Assembly: GCF_021917145.1 (NCBI RefSeq) | Contig: NC_061062.1 | Span: 13,650,521-13,714,520, forward strand | Source: Hypomesus transpacificus | Taxonomy: Eukaryota > Chordata > Actinopteri > Osmeriformes > Osmeridae | DNA: 64,000 nucleotides | Reading direction: 5' to 3' | In this document: positions 15,876-41,057 of the stretch, piece after piece | Position numbering within the stretch: the stretch's first letter is position 1 | How the letters are laid out: every line of letters starts with the position of its first letter | Position numbers and translations under genes: made by a program | Notes under the pieces: model-generated | Told to the model about the DNA's origin: nothing | The model's database searches: none | The model's input: the letters and a program-made list of their open reading frames with translations, nothing else

Positions 15876-18800
15876 ATGAAGCTCACCAAGGCTAAAGGGC
15901 GCTGCCTCAAGGACCTGCAAAGCGAGCGTCTTTACAAACAGCACCTCCACAATGCAACCTGTGGCCTCACCTTCTCCAGGGAGGTCATTAAGGAGCTGGC
16001 AGCTGAGACCATTCCCTACAACCAGACTGACTTTCATTGGCTCTTTAGTCCCTCTGGGCCCCTGGCTCCTGCCACCAGGGTGAAGACCCAAGCGAGGAGG
16101 GCTGTTCCCATCTCTCTTGGCATTACAGAGGAAAAGGCTTTCCCTGGTCCTCGCTCTCCACTCCCACTCATACCAATGTCCCAGACCACTCAACTGACAG
16201 CCAAGGTGTCCTTTACTCTGCCTACTCATCAGCAGGGAGGGATGTTGGACTCCTTTAAGAGGACAGGGTTGCGAGGAATCTCCAATGTCTACAACTGTCT
16301 TAAGGAGGCATCTACAGGAGGCAATGAGGACAGGTCTGGTATTCTTTTGATTTAGGTTCATGGCAAGGTTTTCACATAGCCCTCATATCACTGTTTTTAA
16401 TTTGCAGCCACTTCTAAACAAAGGTAAACATTCACACAGATCCAAGAGCTGCCACTGGGACGAGTTTGTTCTGAAGAAACTGACCAAGACCACAGCCCAG
16501 TGGATTGTTTGTCAGCAGATTCCCAACCAATGTCAGAACAAGACTAAACTGCAGAGCCTGCTGAGGACCCAGTACGGATCGGCCAGCGCCACTGATCTGG
16601 TCAAAGATGACCCCATGAGTGAGAAAGACTTCAGCGGGTAAGAAACCTCCAGGTCCCTAAAAAAATGGACAACTAAACCAGCATCTGGAACAATTCTTGG
16701 TGTATTGCCACTCACAATAACCTTAGAACGGTATTCTCTTGAGAAAGACACTCATCCAGCAATGACACATTTGCACTGTAACATCAGGATGCAGGAAGTC
16801 CAATAGTGTGATCTTGGTCTGCAGGTACCAGGAGCACAGTACACAGGCTGAGAGGCAGCAGTTTCTGCCTATTAGCCGAGCAGAGACCCCTTTACCAGTC
16901 TACTACAGGCAAGCAGGATAGATTCTCATAGACTCTGCACTACTGAGTCTCTTATGATGATGACAACATACAAATAAGCAAATAAATAACTGATACTAAA
17001 TAATTATTTCGAGTATATTAGGTGCATTATCCTGATTCTACATATATATAATATATACATATAATATAGTTGGCCCTGTCCTGCGTTGCGTCGCTTACTT
17101 CTCCAGGGTCCAGGGCTACTCTGTGTCCCCAGCCTGTGCCGATGAGCCTGGTAGTCTGAATCAGACTGCCACTACTGTGGCGGTCAAACACATGGAGACC
17201 CCCTTGCCCCCCCGTCTGCAAGACAGCCTCAACCCCCGTGCTGGAAGCCATGTGCTACACACAGAGAACAACTTTGAGCTGGAACTCTTCTCCGGTAGAT
17301 AACCCACCCACTAGTCTTGTCTACTGTTCACAGTGACACCTTTATCTCTGCATTGATTTGCATCATCATCTTGTATACACCTTTCATGGTTTCAGGTATA
17401 GCTAAGCAAGTCCATCAACGTGATCCACGAAATCATGACCGCATTATCATGGACAATAACTCGGAGTACCAGAAGAATCTGCAGGAGCTGTTCCCCTGCA
17501 CTCCTGAAAAATGGACTAAGCCCTCAACAGACACACAAACTGATTCGAAAGGTAAGGAGGCGAGAAAAGCCAGGATAAAAAACAAGGTGTAGTCAAGGGG
17601 CGGTCCTAAACAGTTGTATTTCCTGCTGTGTATACAAGAAGATCTAATAGTAGTAGTAGTAGTGTTAGGTATTTATTTGATTCCCAAGGGGAGATTATGC
17701 AGGTACTGTGGCTAACAGTCAATGCCAGTGAATACCATGAACCACAGGTTAGCATGACCCAGCAAACTGTGTAGAACAGTTTTGAAAGGTTAAACCCAGA
17801 ACGGTTTCATTTTCCTAGTTTTTTACACATTCAGAAATCTCCCAACAGTGATGTATATGGTGGAGAAGGGCATGCGACGCTGGGTGGACCTTCCTACATC
17901 AGCTGACTACACTGCAGAGATGGGCCTGCAGCCTCCAGACTACAGCGGGCAGTACACAAAGGAGTCAAGAGAGCGGCCAATCTACCAACCCATGCCAGAA
18001 CTCTCTTCCCTGCGCTATGCTGTGGAGGAGTGGAAGAGTGCCTGGAAAATCAGTGGGCCTTTTTCTGCTTAGTTGCTAGATGATAAGGCTACCTATTAAG
18101 TCCTGTAAAAAGAGGCCAATGCTTAAGTGGAATTCTCAACCGAGGTGGAAGCACTTTGCTCCATCAAATGACCTTCATATCAAGCTTTTAAAATGTCTGG
18201 GCTAGCAGTGTTTTTATTTGTAGATTAAGGACGGTATTATGTTGAGCTCAGGAGTCACCATCAAACTTGTCAAACTTTTTTTCTCCGTCATCATTCATAT
18301 GTTCTAGGACAGTAGTTCGCTTTCAGGAAATGAATTGTCACAGGAGCTATGTGTTTATTCCAGAGACCCCATGGCAGAGTGTGACTATTGAGGGTCTGGA
18401 ACGGGCGCTGACAGACCTGCACTGCAACATCAGGCTGGCAGCCATCGTCTCTTGTGCCTCTGGAGCCGTCAACAGGCCCAGGGTGGAGCCGACGCCCATA
18501 GATGCAGGTCAGCTGACACTCCCAACACTTACTGTGGGTTGGCCCATCTGCAGCCTACATCAGGGAGCACAGAGCATGTGAAAGACTTGATGATGAAGAT
18601 GTTTGTGTATAAATGTGTGTGCGTGTATCTAGGCCTGTATGGCCGCTTACAGGACATCCAGCCCATTCCCCAGAGTCTCCAGCCTCTGCTACTCCAGGCG
18701 CTAGATGACCCGGACAGGAGGGTTCAGATTGCGGCTGCTGTGTGCCAGTACGCCATGGGCAATGCCAATGCCCATGCTCAGGAGATCCTCCACAACACTA

Positions 18801-21570
18801 TCCATCAAGGTACACCCGCTGGACCTCACTTCAAGTTTCATGTAGGGGAAGTTGAATCTTTGGCATCCCTGTGAGCTGTTTGGTGTTGGTGTGTGCAGAC
18901 TCTACAGGGTTGGGAGCGGACAGCTGGGTAGCGGCCCAATGTCTGGCTATGGATCGAGAACACAGTAGGCCTGTCATCCAGAGACTCCTGTCTCAGCTCT
19001 TCCAGAGAGAGTCCCACTCTAACAAGGAGCAGGCTGCCTCCCTGTTGGCCTCCATCAGCAGCAAGACTGTGAGTACACAGCTATCCATCATACAGTGAAA
19101 CTGACACCCTCCAGTTGTATTTCATCAAAAGTGTAACGTGTTTCTTCTCAGAGCTGCATTGAAAGTTTACTCTAGAAAGCTTGTGTTGGCGTCATGTCAT
19201 CCATCCATCTAGACTCTGGTGCGCTCCCTGCTGGCTGAGGAGTTGAACTGTGCCAACTGGAAAACCAGGTTCCTGGCCTGCACCACCATATCCAAGCTAA
19301 AAGGCCCAATCAATAAGGTAATCGATAATAACACACAATTGATTATTATTACAACTTAGCATTTATATTTGGTTCTATGCTTCATTTCAGATGTCATAAA
19401 TCCAACATAAATACTGTATATATGTGTTAACTCATGGGATATTCCTTTGGTAGGATCTGACTAACAAGTTGATCTACCTGATGTGGAATGACTGGAATCG
19501 TACAGTTCGCCAAACTGCTGCCCATGCTCTGGGGAAGCTTGGCATGGGGCGAGAGGTTCATAATGAGCTCAGGTACCTAGCTACAGTATTATCATGGAAT
19601 AATATAACCCTTCTCCGACTCTGAATTCCTGTTCTATTGCTCCTATGAGTAATATATAAGTCATTTCATCCTATAAGTCTTATTTTCTCACATGGGTTAG
19701 TTGGTCCTGTGATAATGTACTTGTGTTTCTATTAGTCAATCCCTTGCTGTCTCCTGGCCTGTCTTGTCCCAGAGTGAAGCTGGAGGAGGGTCCGGCCTCT
19801 TGGAAGGTGGAGGCCCTGGTCCTGGTTGGCACACTGCAGATCATGACGGTCAAGCTGCTTCCAATCTTCCTCCGCTGCCTCCAAGACGACTTTGTAGTTG
19901 TGCGCAAACAGGCCTGTCTGACCGCAGCTACCTTAATGATGAAGGATGAGATGGTAACCTCCTCCAAAGACATGTGAACTGTGAAGTCACGGTTGAAGAG
20001 AAACACACGGACAACGTTTTTGAGGGTCTTTACTTTTGCGTCACAGGTTTTTAATCAGCTGATTCAAATGATGGAGAACGACCCAGCATGGGAAGTCAAA
20101 GTGGTTGCCATTAAAGGTAAGCACTGTCAATATTAGGTGCTCTACAAACAAGCCATACTGCAACCTTCCTTTGGTACACCTGGCCCTATGTGAGTGTGTG
20201 TGTTAGCGCTAGGGATGATCGGCTGCCTTACCCCAACACTGAATAAACTACTGCTGTGGGCCCTACACTATGAAGAGGAGCCCAGAGTACGCGTTGCTGC
20301 ATGTGAGGTCCTGAAGGTCCTGAAGGTGAAGAGCCCTGAGCTGCAGCACCTCCTCCAGGAACGTTTCGTTCTAGAGCCTCATCCACATGTCCATAGGTGA
20401 GACAGAAGACTTAATGTTTCTCTCAACAGCTCTTTTGTACTGCAAATCAAGTGGATTGCAGGTTCAAATTTCCCTCTTCACGTCACTTTGGATGAAACTG
20501 TCTGCTATAATATGAATACTTTATATATTATTGTACAAAGATCCCTGTCTCACTCTGAAACGTGGTTTCTGCATAGATATTAGCAGACTAAATGGGTGGA
20601 AGATGTAGAAAATCTGCCATGTTTATAACTTTAACAATGGAGAATGTTTTTCGGCGCCTTCCTTTAATCAAAGGCATATTGAGGGACTTCTACAACAAAA
20701 TGGCTACAGCCTGGAGGGAGACAAAGGCATGTTCCACAAGATCAAAAACCAGGTACATTTTTTGTCCTCAGTAACCTCAGCTTGTGTTCCTTACCGTGTC
20801 CCCACAGATAGACAACTCAGCCCTCTGCATCTCTGGCTGTGGGGTACAAGGGTTTAAATAAAGATTTGTTTAATGGTTCTGCAGGTCAACAAGCTGTCCA
20901 GCAAAAGCATAATCATCGACAAGTTGCTGCTGATGGAGGAACTAGAGAACATGCACCAGCAGCACAGAGGGCTTGTGGGTAACCACAGCCAGCCAGACGC
21001 ACGCCTGATGTCCCAGCTGCTGCAGGAGCACTACAGGGGTCAGTCTCTTCACCACACAAACAATAACAACTATCCTCACACTGTCTGAACATCTCAGCAT
21101 TTGAAAGGACTATGAAAATGTCTCTTATACCTCCAGGTGGGAATTACTCCAACACCTCCAACTCTCAGGTACTCTGATCTCTGCCCATGCTAAATAATGA
21201 TACTGAGAAAGCACATTAAGTACATCTAAATGTATTATCCATTTATTAGCACATATTTGTCAAAGAGAACATGGCAATCAACAGTTATAGAAAAGAAATA
21301 TCACTTATTGACAGGCAATGCATTATACCAAAAAGCCAATTCATTACTACATTGATTTTGTATAAAAAATAACAAACAACAATTAACAAATATATTTACA
21401 CATAATTCAGTTACAGGAAACATAACAGCACTTCCTAATCCTAACAGGGTTCTCTTGAGTGCAGCCCTGTCCCAGAATCCTCCTTACCTGTCAATCAACA
21501 AGATCTTGCTACATCATGTGACATGTCACCACTAGAGAAAGGAGGAGATAACATCCAATATAACTCATGA
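15876..21570 (+). CDS. heatr4: HEAT repeat-containing protein 4
   Basis: Eighteen coding exons join to an unbroken 943 aa frame: 15876-16333, 16440-16637, 16825-16908, 17107-17294, 17396-17551, 17849-18052, 18364-18507, 18633-18809, 18899-19068, 19213-19317, 19454-19572, 19773-19953, 20047-20116, 20207-20396, 20674-20752, 20885-21038, 21137-21168 and 21448-21570. The N-terminal half is rich in W, Y and P and lacks repeats. From about residue 430 there are helical HEAT units, for example WQSVTIEGLERALTDL, LLLQALDDPDRRVQIAAAV, LIYLMWNDWNRTVRQTAAHAL, LLPIFLRCLQDDFVVVRKQA and LLLWALHYEEEPRVRVAACEVL. This layout and length fit HEATR4 (human near 1000 aa), a protein of uncertain role. The intron after exon 3 uses a GC donor, and the exon 6 donor (GTGGGC) is weak, so that border and the exon 15 acceptor are the least certain. 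The C-terminal exon could instead end at the TGA at 21175-21177 if the last intron is retained. Confidence 0.85.
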
Positions 21571-21855
21571 AGTATATGTACTTTGTTATTGTATTTGTAA
21601 ATGATATAAGAACTGTCAATTTCTTACATAAAATGATGTGCAATATAACTTCTAAAGAGTTCTAGAACTTCTAGGTATAAACTTATTAGAACATTGTTTT
21701 CAAGGCAAACATGACCCCATGACATATTTCGGAAACACGTTGACGAAGAATGACCATCAGGCACATAATCCTATTCTCATGCAAACACAGCCATTATGAG
21801 GGAGTGAAGAGGTTTGACTGTAGCCTTTCAGCAGGCTCTGTGCGTGGCTGTGTTG
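21571..21855. other. Convergent 3' gap between heatr4 and haus2
   Basis: Tail-to-tail gap that must hold both 3' UTRs. It is AT-rich and I see no coding potential. No canonical AATAAA for heatr4 was found here, so its poly(A) site is undefined. Confidence 0.4.
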
Positions 21856-23458
21856 TCAGGTGGCGCTGGTGTCACTGATGAAGCTGCTGTGGTGTGTCCT
21901 CCACTGGAGGATCTGTTTTGAAAGCTTCTCTACCTCCGCTACCTGGGCCAAGAGTTGGGCTAAACCATTGTTCTATAGAGGGAAGGGGTGGGTGGGGGGA
22001 AATGTTGAAGGCAGGAGAGATGAAAGTAAAGAGAAGCGTTTAAAAGGTTTGAAAAAGTAACATTAAGTAACATTTTTGCAAAACGCTAACAATAGCATTT
22101 AGGGGTCTCAACTGAAGGGCTTTGTAAATACTCACCAGTTTGTTCATGGAGTCATCAACAGTGGGAATGGTCCGCACAATGTTCATGCTCGTCTCAAGAT
22201 TCCCAATGAAGTCCACCACCATCTTGATGACTTCCACCACATACCTAGGAAGAACGTTTAGCACAGTCAAGGATAAGGGATAGGAAAAATATAAACCTAC
22301 TATATTTCATATGAAATTGTTTGGTCACTGTCGATAACAATTTACCAAGTCTAAACCAATAAACAGTTGAGGGCAGGAGGGAGAACTATCAGTCTGTAAA
22401 TGCGTGGCAGAGGAGCAGAGAAGGGGTATTAAGGAAGGAAAGAGACAGAAAGGTGGGGGTCAGATGGCTGATTGGTTAGGGAATCGGGCTAGTAATCAGG
22501 AGGTTGCGGGTTAGATTCCCGGCAGTGCCAAATTATATTGTGTCCTTGGGCAAGGCACTTCACACTACTTGCCCGGGGGGAATGTCTCTGTACTTACTGT
22601 AAGTCACTCTGGATAAGAGCGTCTGCTAAATGACTAAATGTAAATGTAGAAAGGAGTGTGAATAATCTATATAACCTGTGGAGGTCAGCCTCTACAGGTA
22701 GGTTGGTTTGGCAGAGTGGCTTCATCAGTCTCTGCCGGAGACTGGCCTGCTCCCTCAGCACATCCTGCAGGTGGCTGGTGAACTCCTGCAGGGCAGAGAA
22801 CCTCTGGCCTGGACAATACACATCAAGTCATTAGAGTCATTCTAGTAGGATCACAAGGACTGCACCCCCCACAAACACATAGCAATATGCAACAGGGCTT
22901 CTTCTAGTGAACTTACTCAGGTAAAATTTGTGAGTGACATCTGCACTTTCCTTCTCCAACTTCAATAACTCTGTCTCTAGATTCACCTGAATCAAACAGA
23001 TATAAACATACACAAGGTTTGGGCTTCATACAACAACTACAAAGACAGGGGGCTATTTCCACTGCACCAGACAAGGCCAAAGACTATGCATACTGATTAG
23101 TTTACTTTGTCAAGCTCTCGTTCCATTGAGATGAGCTGTTCTGCCTCTTGGAGATGTGTGGAGAATACATGGGGTTCCTTGGGGACAGTGTCCAGGTCAG
23201 CCTATGAAGATGGAGATTGTTCTCAGTTGTAACTTGTAAGTCACCGCAGAACCCCTACTTTTGCAGTGACAGTGAAGTATTTGTTTCGGTAAGACATGAC
23301 ATAGCTAGTTCAGTTCGTTCTTGATAAAGGCAACATTATGATAGGAAGCGATCACACGTCAGGCTTACCTGGGACAAGACGCCTGTGGCGACGCATCTGG
23401 ACAAAACACTTGCAACAGGTGTCACCCAGTACGGGGTTAGCTCCCACGCCGGATTCAT
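21856..23458 (-). CDS. haus2: HAUS augmin-like complex subunit 2
   Basis: HAUS2 is one of eight augmin subunits, which recruit gamma-tubulin to spindle microtubules for branching nucleation. Six exons on the minus strand, 23458-23369, 23201-23106, 22986-22917, 22808-22676, 22244-22136 and 21972-21856, join to 204 aa (human 235 aa). Recognisable blocks are the start MNPAWELTPYW, then ETELLKLEKESADVTHKFYL, then LREQASLRQRLMKPLCQTNLPVEADLHR, which is nearly the human string, and FIGNLETSMNIVRTIP. The protein is mostly predicted coiled coil. A tRNA-derived SINE sits in the intron before exon 5, just after the exon 4 donor. The gene is head to head with lrrc57, as its human counterpart also neighbours LRRC57. 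Confidence 0.93.
22455..22649 (+). mobile_element. tRNA-derived SINE in haus2 intron 4
   Basis: The head has A-box-like (gatggctgattggtta) and B-box-like (ggttagattcc) promoter elements. A middle segment follows with gtgtccttgggcaaggca, and the 3' tail reads ctctggataagagcgtctg followed by taaatga repeats. It is antisense to haus2. Two further copies with the same layout occur in this window. Confidence 0.85.
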
Positions 23459-24619
23459 TCGAAAGCAACTTTTACAGTTGTTGTTGTTGTTGGAATAATG
23501 TCTGCTTCAGACTTGATTGGAAAAATGCAGAATAAGAGGGGGCACATCATGAGAAATACATCTTAATAAATAGGTCTAGCTGTAACACATTTAAAAATTC
23601 ACACAAAGCTGGTGAAATCGTTTCATAAATCTTACCTGAAAATTAATGATTTTCTTGTTCAAATGTACCCCGCCTCAAAGAAAATATGTTCTTCGTTGAA
23701 AAGTGTTATTTTGCTTCCGGGTGTTTTAGTCACGATGTTTGATTACCCCCATCTAGTGGTAAAACATTTTTTAACTTGAAGATTCGTCGTTTTGGGTCAA
23801 CCCAGAGCCGTCACATTGCAAAGATTAAAGTATAATTGGTAAACCGCCGGGCTGCTTCGTGGAACTAAATACAAATTCGTGGTACTGTATGTGTAGAGCT
23901 AAACCTACTTATCGACAATCCTGATTTTGATCGAGAAGAAACCGCCAGTCTGTGGCATGCGAATTGGGGTCGCTAGCTAGATAGCGAACACAGCCTCGGT
24001 CTAAACAGGATTAAGTGAAAGCTAGTAGCTGTGGTGACCGGAGTTTAATCGGGAAACCATTTGGAAGTGTTGGACGGAAAAAACAACCGCCTGTCAAACT
24101 GTGACGTAAGTAAACAAACACATTTCAAATGGTATGACTAGCCATAGGTAGATAGTTGTTAGTTTGTGCTACTACTGAAGACTAACTACTACAATACAGG
24201 GCTAGTTAGCACACTAGCTAACGTTACATCTAACGTTATCTAAACTATTGTCTAAGATATCAAAAAATGCATTAAATCGCAGGTAACTGTTGGTGTGTTG
24301 TTTAATCTCCCCAGTGGAGAACTACATGACTGTTACTCTGCAAGAAAGAGCTAACCTACGTGTACTGTTGCTAAATTATGCTGAGTTGTTGCTTGTTTCT
24401 GATGACAACGCCCACCGCTACAATATATCTATGCACTCCATTCTTGCAGGGTGACTAAACATCTGCATCATTTAGTAACAGAAGAAACTAGTCACGACAA
24501 GACAGCAGCACGAGAAGCTATATCCACTAGCTAGCTTTCCAGGTCTTGGTCGACAGCCGTGTGTGGCGGGCAGGTTACAGTTGCATCTTACTTGGCTCCT
24601 GTCCACAGCTGTGTTATAA
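23459..24619. promoter_or_regulatory. Putative bidirectional promoter of haus2 and lrrc57
   Basis: The two start codons are only 1.16 kb apart on opposite strands. A likely non-coding first exon of lrrc57 ends at a GTAAGT donor at about 24107, with the next acceptor upstream of the ATG. The segment around 23870-24110 is richer in CG dinucleotides than its surroundings, and no TATA box is apparent, as expected for a housekeeping-type shared promoter. The exact starts are inferred, not seen. Confidence 0.5.
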
Positions 24620-26745
<2,126 letters not shown>

Positions 26746-27084
26746 AGAAGATCCGTAGACTAAAGCACCCCCTGAAGTCAATCTTAAAAACTACTAGCTA
26801 CTAGCTCTCAACCACCCACTCTCTAAGTGGGTGGGTGTGGCTTTATGACAACAGCAGCTTCTGCAGCATCAGAGCACAGTGAAGGAGGATGGCGATGGAG
26901 GGACAGACTTACAGATGGATAGACGGACGAACATGCGGACAGCAGGTCTATGTTTGGTTGGATACAAACACCATCATCAGATCACTAATGGAGGTTACCA
27001 GTATACCAGCAACACATCCCAGAGACAGCACACTGATTTAGGATGCCCACAGATACTACATTTAATCATACTAAATTATCTTCA

Positions 27085-27090
27085 AATAAA
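27085..27090 (+). terminator. Candidate poly(A) signal of lrrc57
   Basis: AATAAA about 340 bases after the stop codon on the coding strand. A second AATAAA at 27622-27627 could serve a longer transcript. Confidence 0.5.
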
Positions 27091-28487
27091 TGTTTGTCTG
27101 TTTATGAACAAAATGCACATTGTACTTTGAGGCATGACAGTGGGTAGTGATGTTCCATTTAAAGTGGCATGTCGTTGTCAAATCACTGGTATATTATGGT
27201 TTCTAATCTATCTAACAAGCACCATGACTGTAGAAGGAAAGTCCGTTTTGTACAGTATTATATCGAGGAGATTATAGTGGATGTGTTTTGCTTGTCAGTG
27301 ACACTAAACCTATGCAGTTGCGCAGAATTAAGCATGTCAAGTTATGTGAAGATGAAAAAGCGTGTACACGACCAGGATGAGTTGATGTGAAAGAAAAGGT
27401 ATAATTGAAGTTTTTGTACAGACGAGGAGTGTCTCCACTAGGCCAGTAATGTTTATTATCCGTTACACTATTAAAACGAGTAAAAACACAGGAGAGCTGT
27501 AGTACTAGGTAACTGGTAATCGGTTGCACATCAACATGAAGTGGATGAAATGCTACACTCTTTGTGAGAGGCTTGGCTTGAAATGAAGGAAGAAAGGTTC
27601 ATAGCACAAAGATCATCGCCAAATAAAGGTCCATCTTCGTGCCATGCATCTTTTTTTTTTTTTACCTTTGAAACAGTTTGGACTCAGGCCTTCAGTCAGT
27701 TTTGCACGCCCACCTTCTCACTACAGTTTCTAATTGTATTTTAATCTATGATTATTTCAGTCGATTTCTATTCAGTTGTTTTAAGGAGTGTTACATGTTT
27801 CCACCTGCACCTTTCCCAACATGAACGCGCCTTTGCTTGTGCTGAATCTTGAACTAAATATTTATTTTCGTCCACAACCTCTTAAATGTAATGATATTGT
27901 TTTTAATCAGTGGTGTCGTTTATGTGAAAGGAGGAGTAGTCAGCCGTCTATAACTAATACAGGTATTGTATGGATGCACAACAGTCGTTTTTCTTTAAAA
28001 TGCAAGTGTGGCAAGCTGCTAGCCTTGTGTGCTGGGCAGCTTCTCATTGAAACCGTTCCATCGTTTACGGTCATTTAGAATACCACTCACCAAGATTATC
28101 CTACCATGGTGGTCATTTAGAAGTACAAACTTTTTAGGTAATTAATGTAGCCTAGAATGCCTATCTAGAAAGCGAACTCGACATTGTTGTCTTTAAATGT
28201 GTTTCTTTAACAGTTAAGTTTCTCTCGAAGACTCATTAGCCTATATAGGCCTGTAGGGCCTACTTCATAGAATGTTAAAGTTGTCCCATACGTGTTTCTG
28301 TACAATGGAGTCTTGCTTTGTAGCTTTGGTAAACATTTGACATATTCGCTACTTTATTCAACTGGACTGTTGAACTTCACCACTATCAAATCACAATGTG
28401 ACCTCGTCTTATCTCATTACATTCTCGTATTAAATAGGCTATATCTACGACACTTTGAGTGCGATTATTTATTTATTTTGTTCTACA

Positions 28488-28666
28488 ACGTGTCGAATTC
28501 TGGTCCTCAGGGGACGCTGTAGATGTTTCCCTGCTCCAACAACGATTCAATTAAATGGGTGTTTTAAAACTCTGTGGAAGCCTGAATTCGAATCAGGTGT
28601 GCTGGATCAGGGAAACACTTAAAACATACGGACTGCGGCCCTTGAGGACCAGAATTCGACACCCCT
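28488..28666. mobile_element. Short non-autonomous hAT-like inverted-repeat element
   Basis: About 180 bases bounded by inverted repeats: tgtcgaattctggtcctcag on the left, and on the right its reverse complement ending in cgacacccct. The right end fits the caggggtgtc terminus common in hAT elements of fish. The octamer GTTCTACA occurs on both sides (28480-28487 and 28667-28674), as expected for an 8-bp hAT target duplication. There is no ORF, so it is a MITE. Confidence 0.75.
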
Positions 28667-29112
28667 GTTCTACAGGAATGAGAATCAAGATTCCATAGTT
28701 GATTCTCTGTGAATGTGTCACGTCAAGCATACACTAGGCGGCGATCATGCGCACGGGCATTCCATAGGAGCAGAGCAAGCGCTTCAACCCTACACATCTC
28801 ACACATCCTGCCGCGGAGGAAAGAATAACAAATCGTGGAATTGCCTACATGTTTGAAACGAAGAAAGAAACTTAAACTTTTTGATGAACGGAGAAAGCGT
28901 CAACTGCATAGAACAAGGTACTCTACATTACTGCATCAACTGGATGAATTGCAGCCGACTCGTTAGTCGAGAATTCACTTTCTCCAGTGGAGCTCCGAGA
29001 TAGATGGGACATGTAGCCTGTTGACCGTCTCCAGGACCCAACTTTGCGGACACTTGGAAGTATTTTACTGGGCCAGAAGAGCTTCAAAACCTGTGAAACA
29101 CATGATGAAAAA

Positions 29113-41057
<11,945 letters not shown>

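Larger units (their letters stand above)
26746..29112. other. lrrc57 3' UTR, intergenic sequence and tyro3 5' region
   Basis: The first part is the probable 3' UTR of lrrc57, with canonical AATAAA hexamers at 27085-27090 and 27622-27627. The middle is AT-rich with no convincing ORF and contains a small inverted-repeat element at 28488-28666. The last few hundred bases must carry the tyro3 promoter and 5' UTR; the frame upstream of the chosen tyro3 ATG is open back to about 29044 but has no ATG. Confidence 0.5.

Noticed and set aside
20592-20774. A longer heatr4 exon 15 starting near 20600
   Set aside because: That frame would join to the next exon in the wrong phase and hit a stop; starting at 20674 restores the frame and gives a smooth HEAT-protein C-terminal region.
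22455-22530. Possible tRNA gene from A and B box similarity
   Set aside because: No intact cloverleaf or acceptor stem is evident, and the sequence continues into a SINE body and tail repeated elsewhere in the window.
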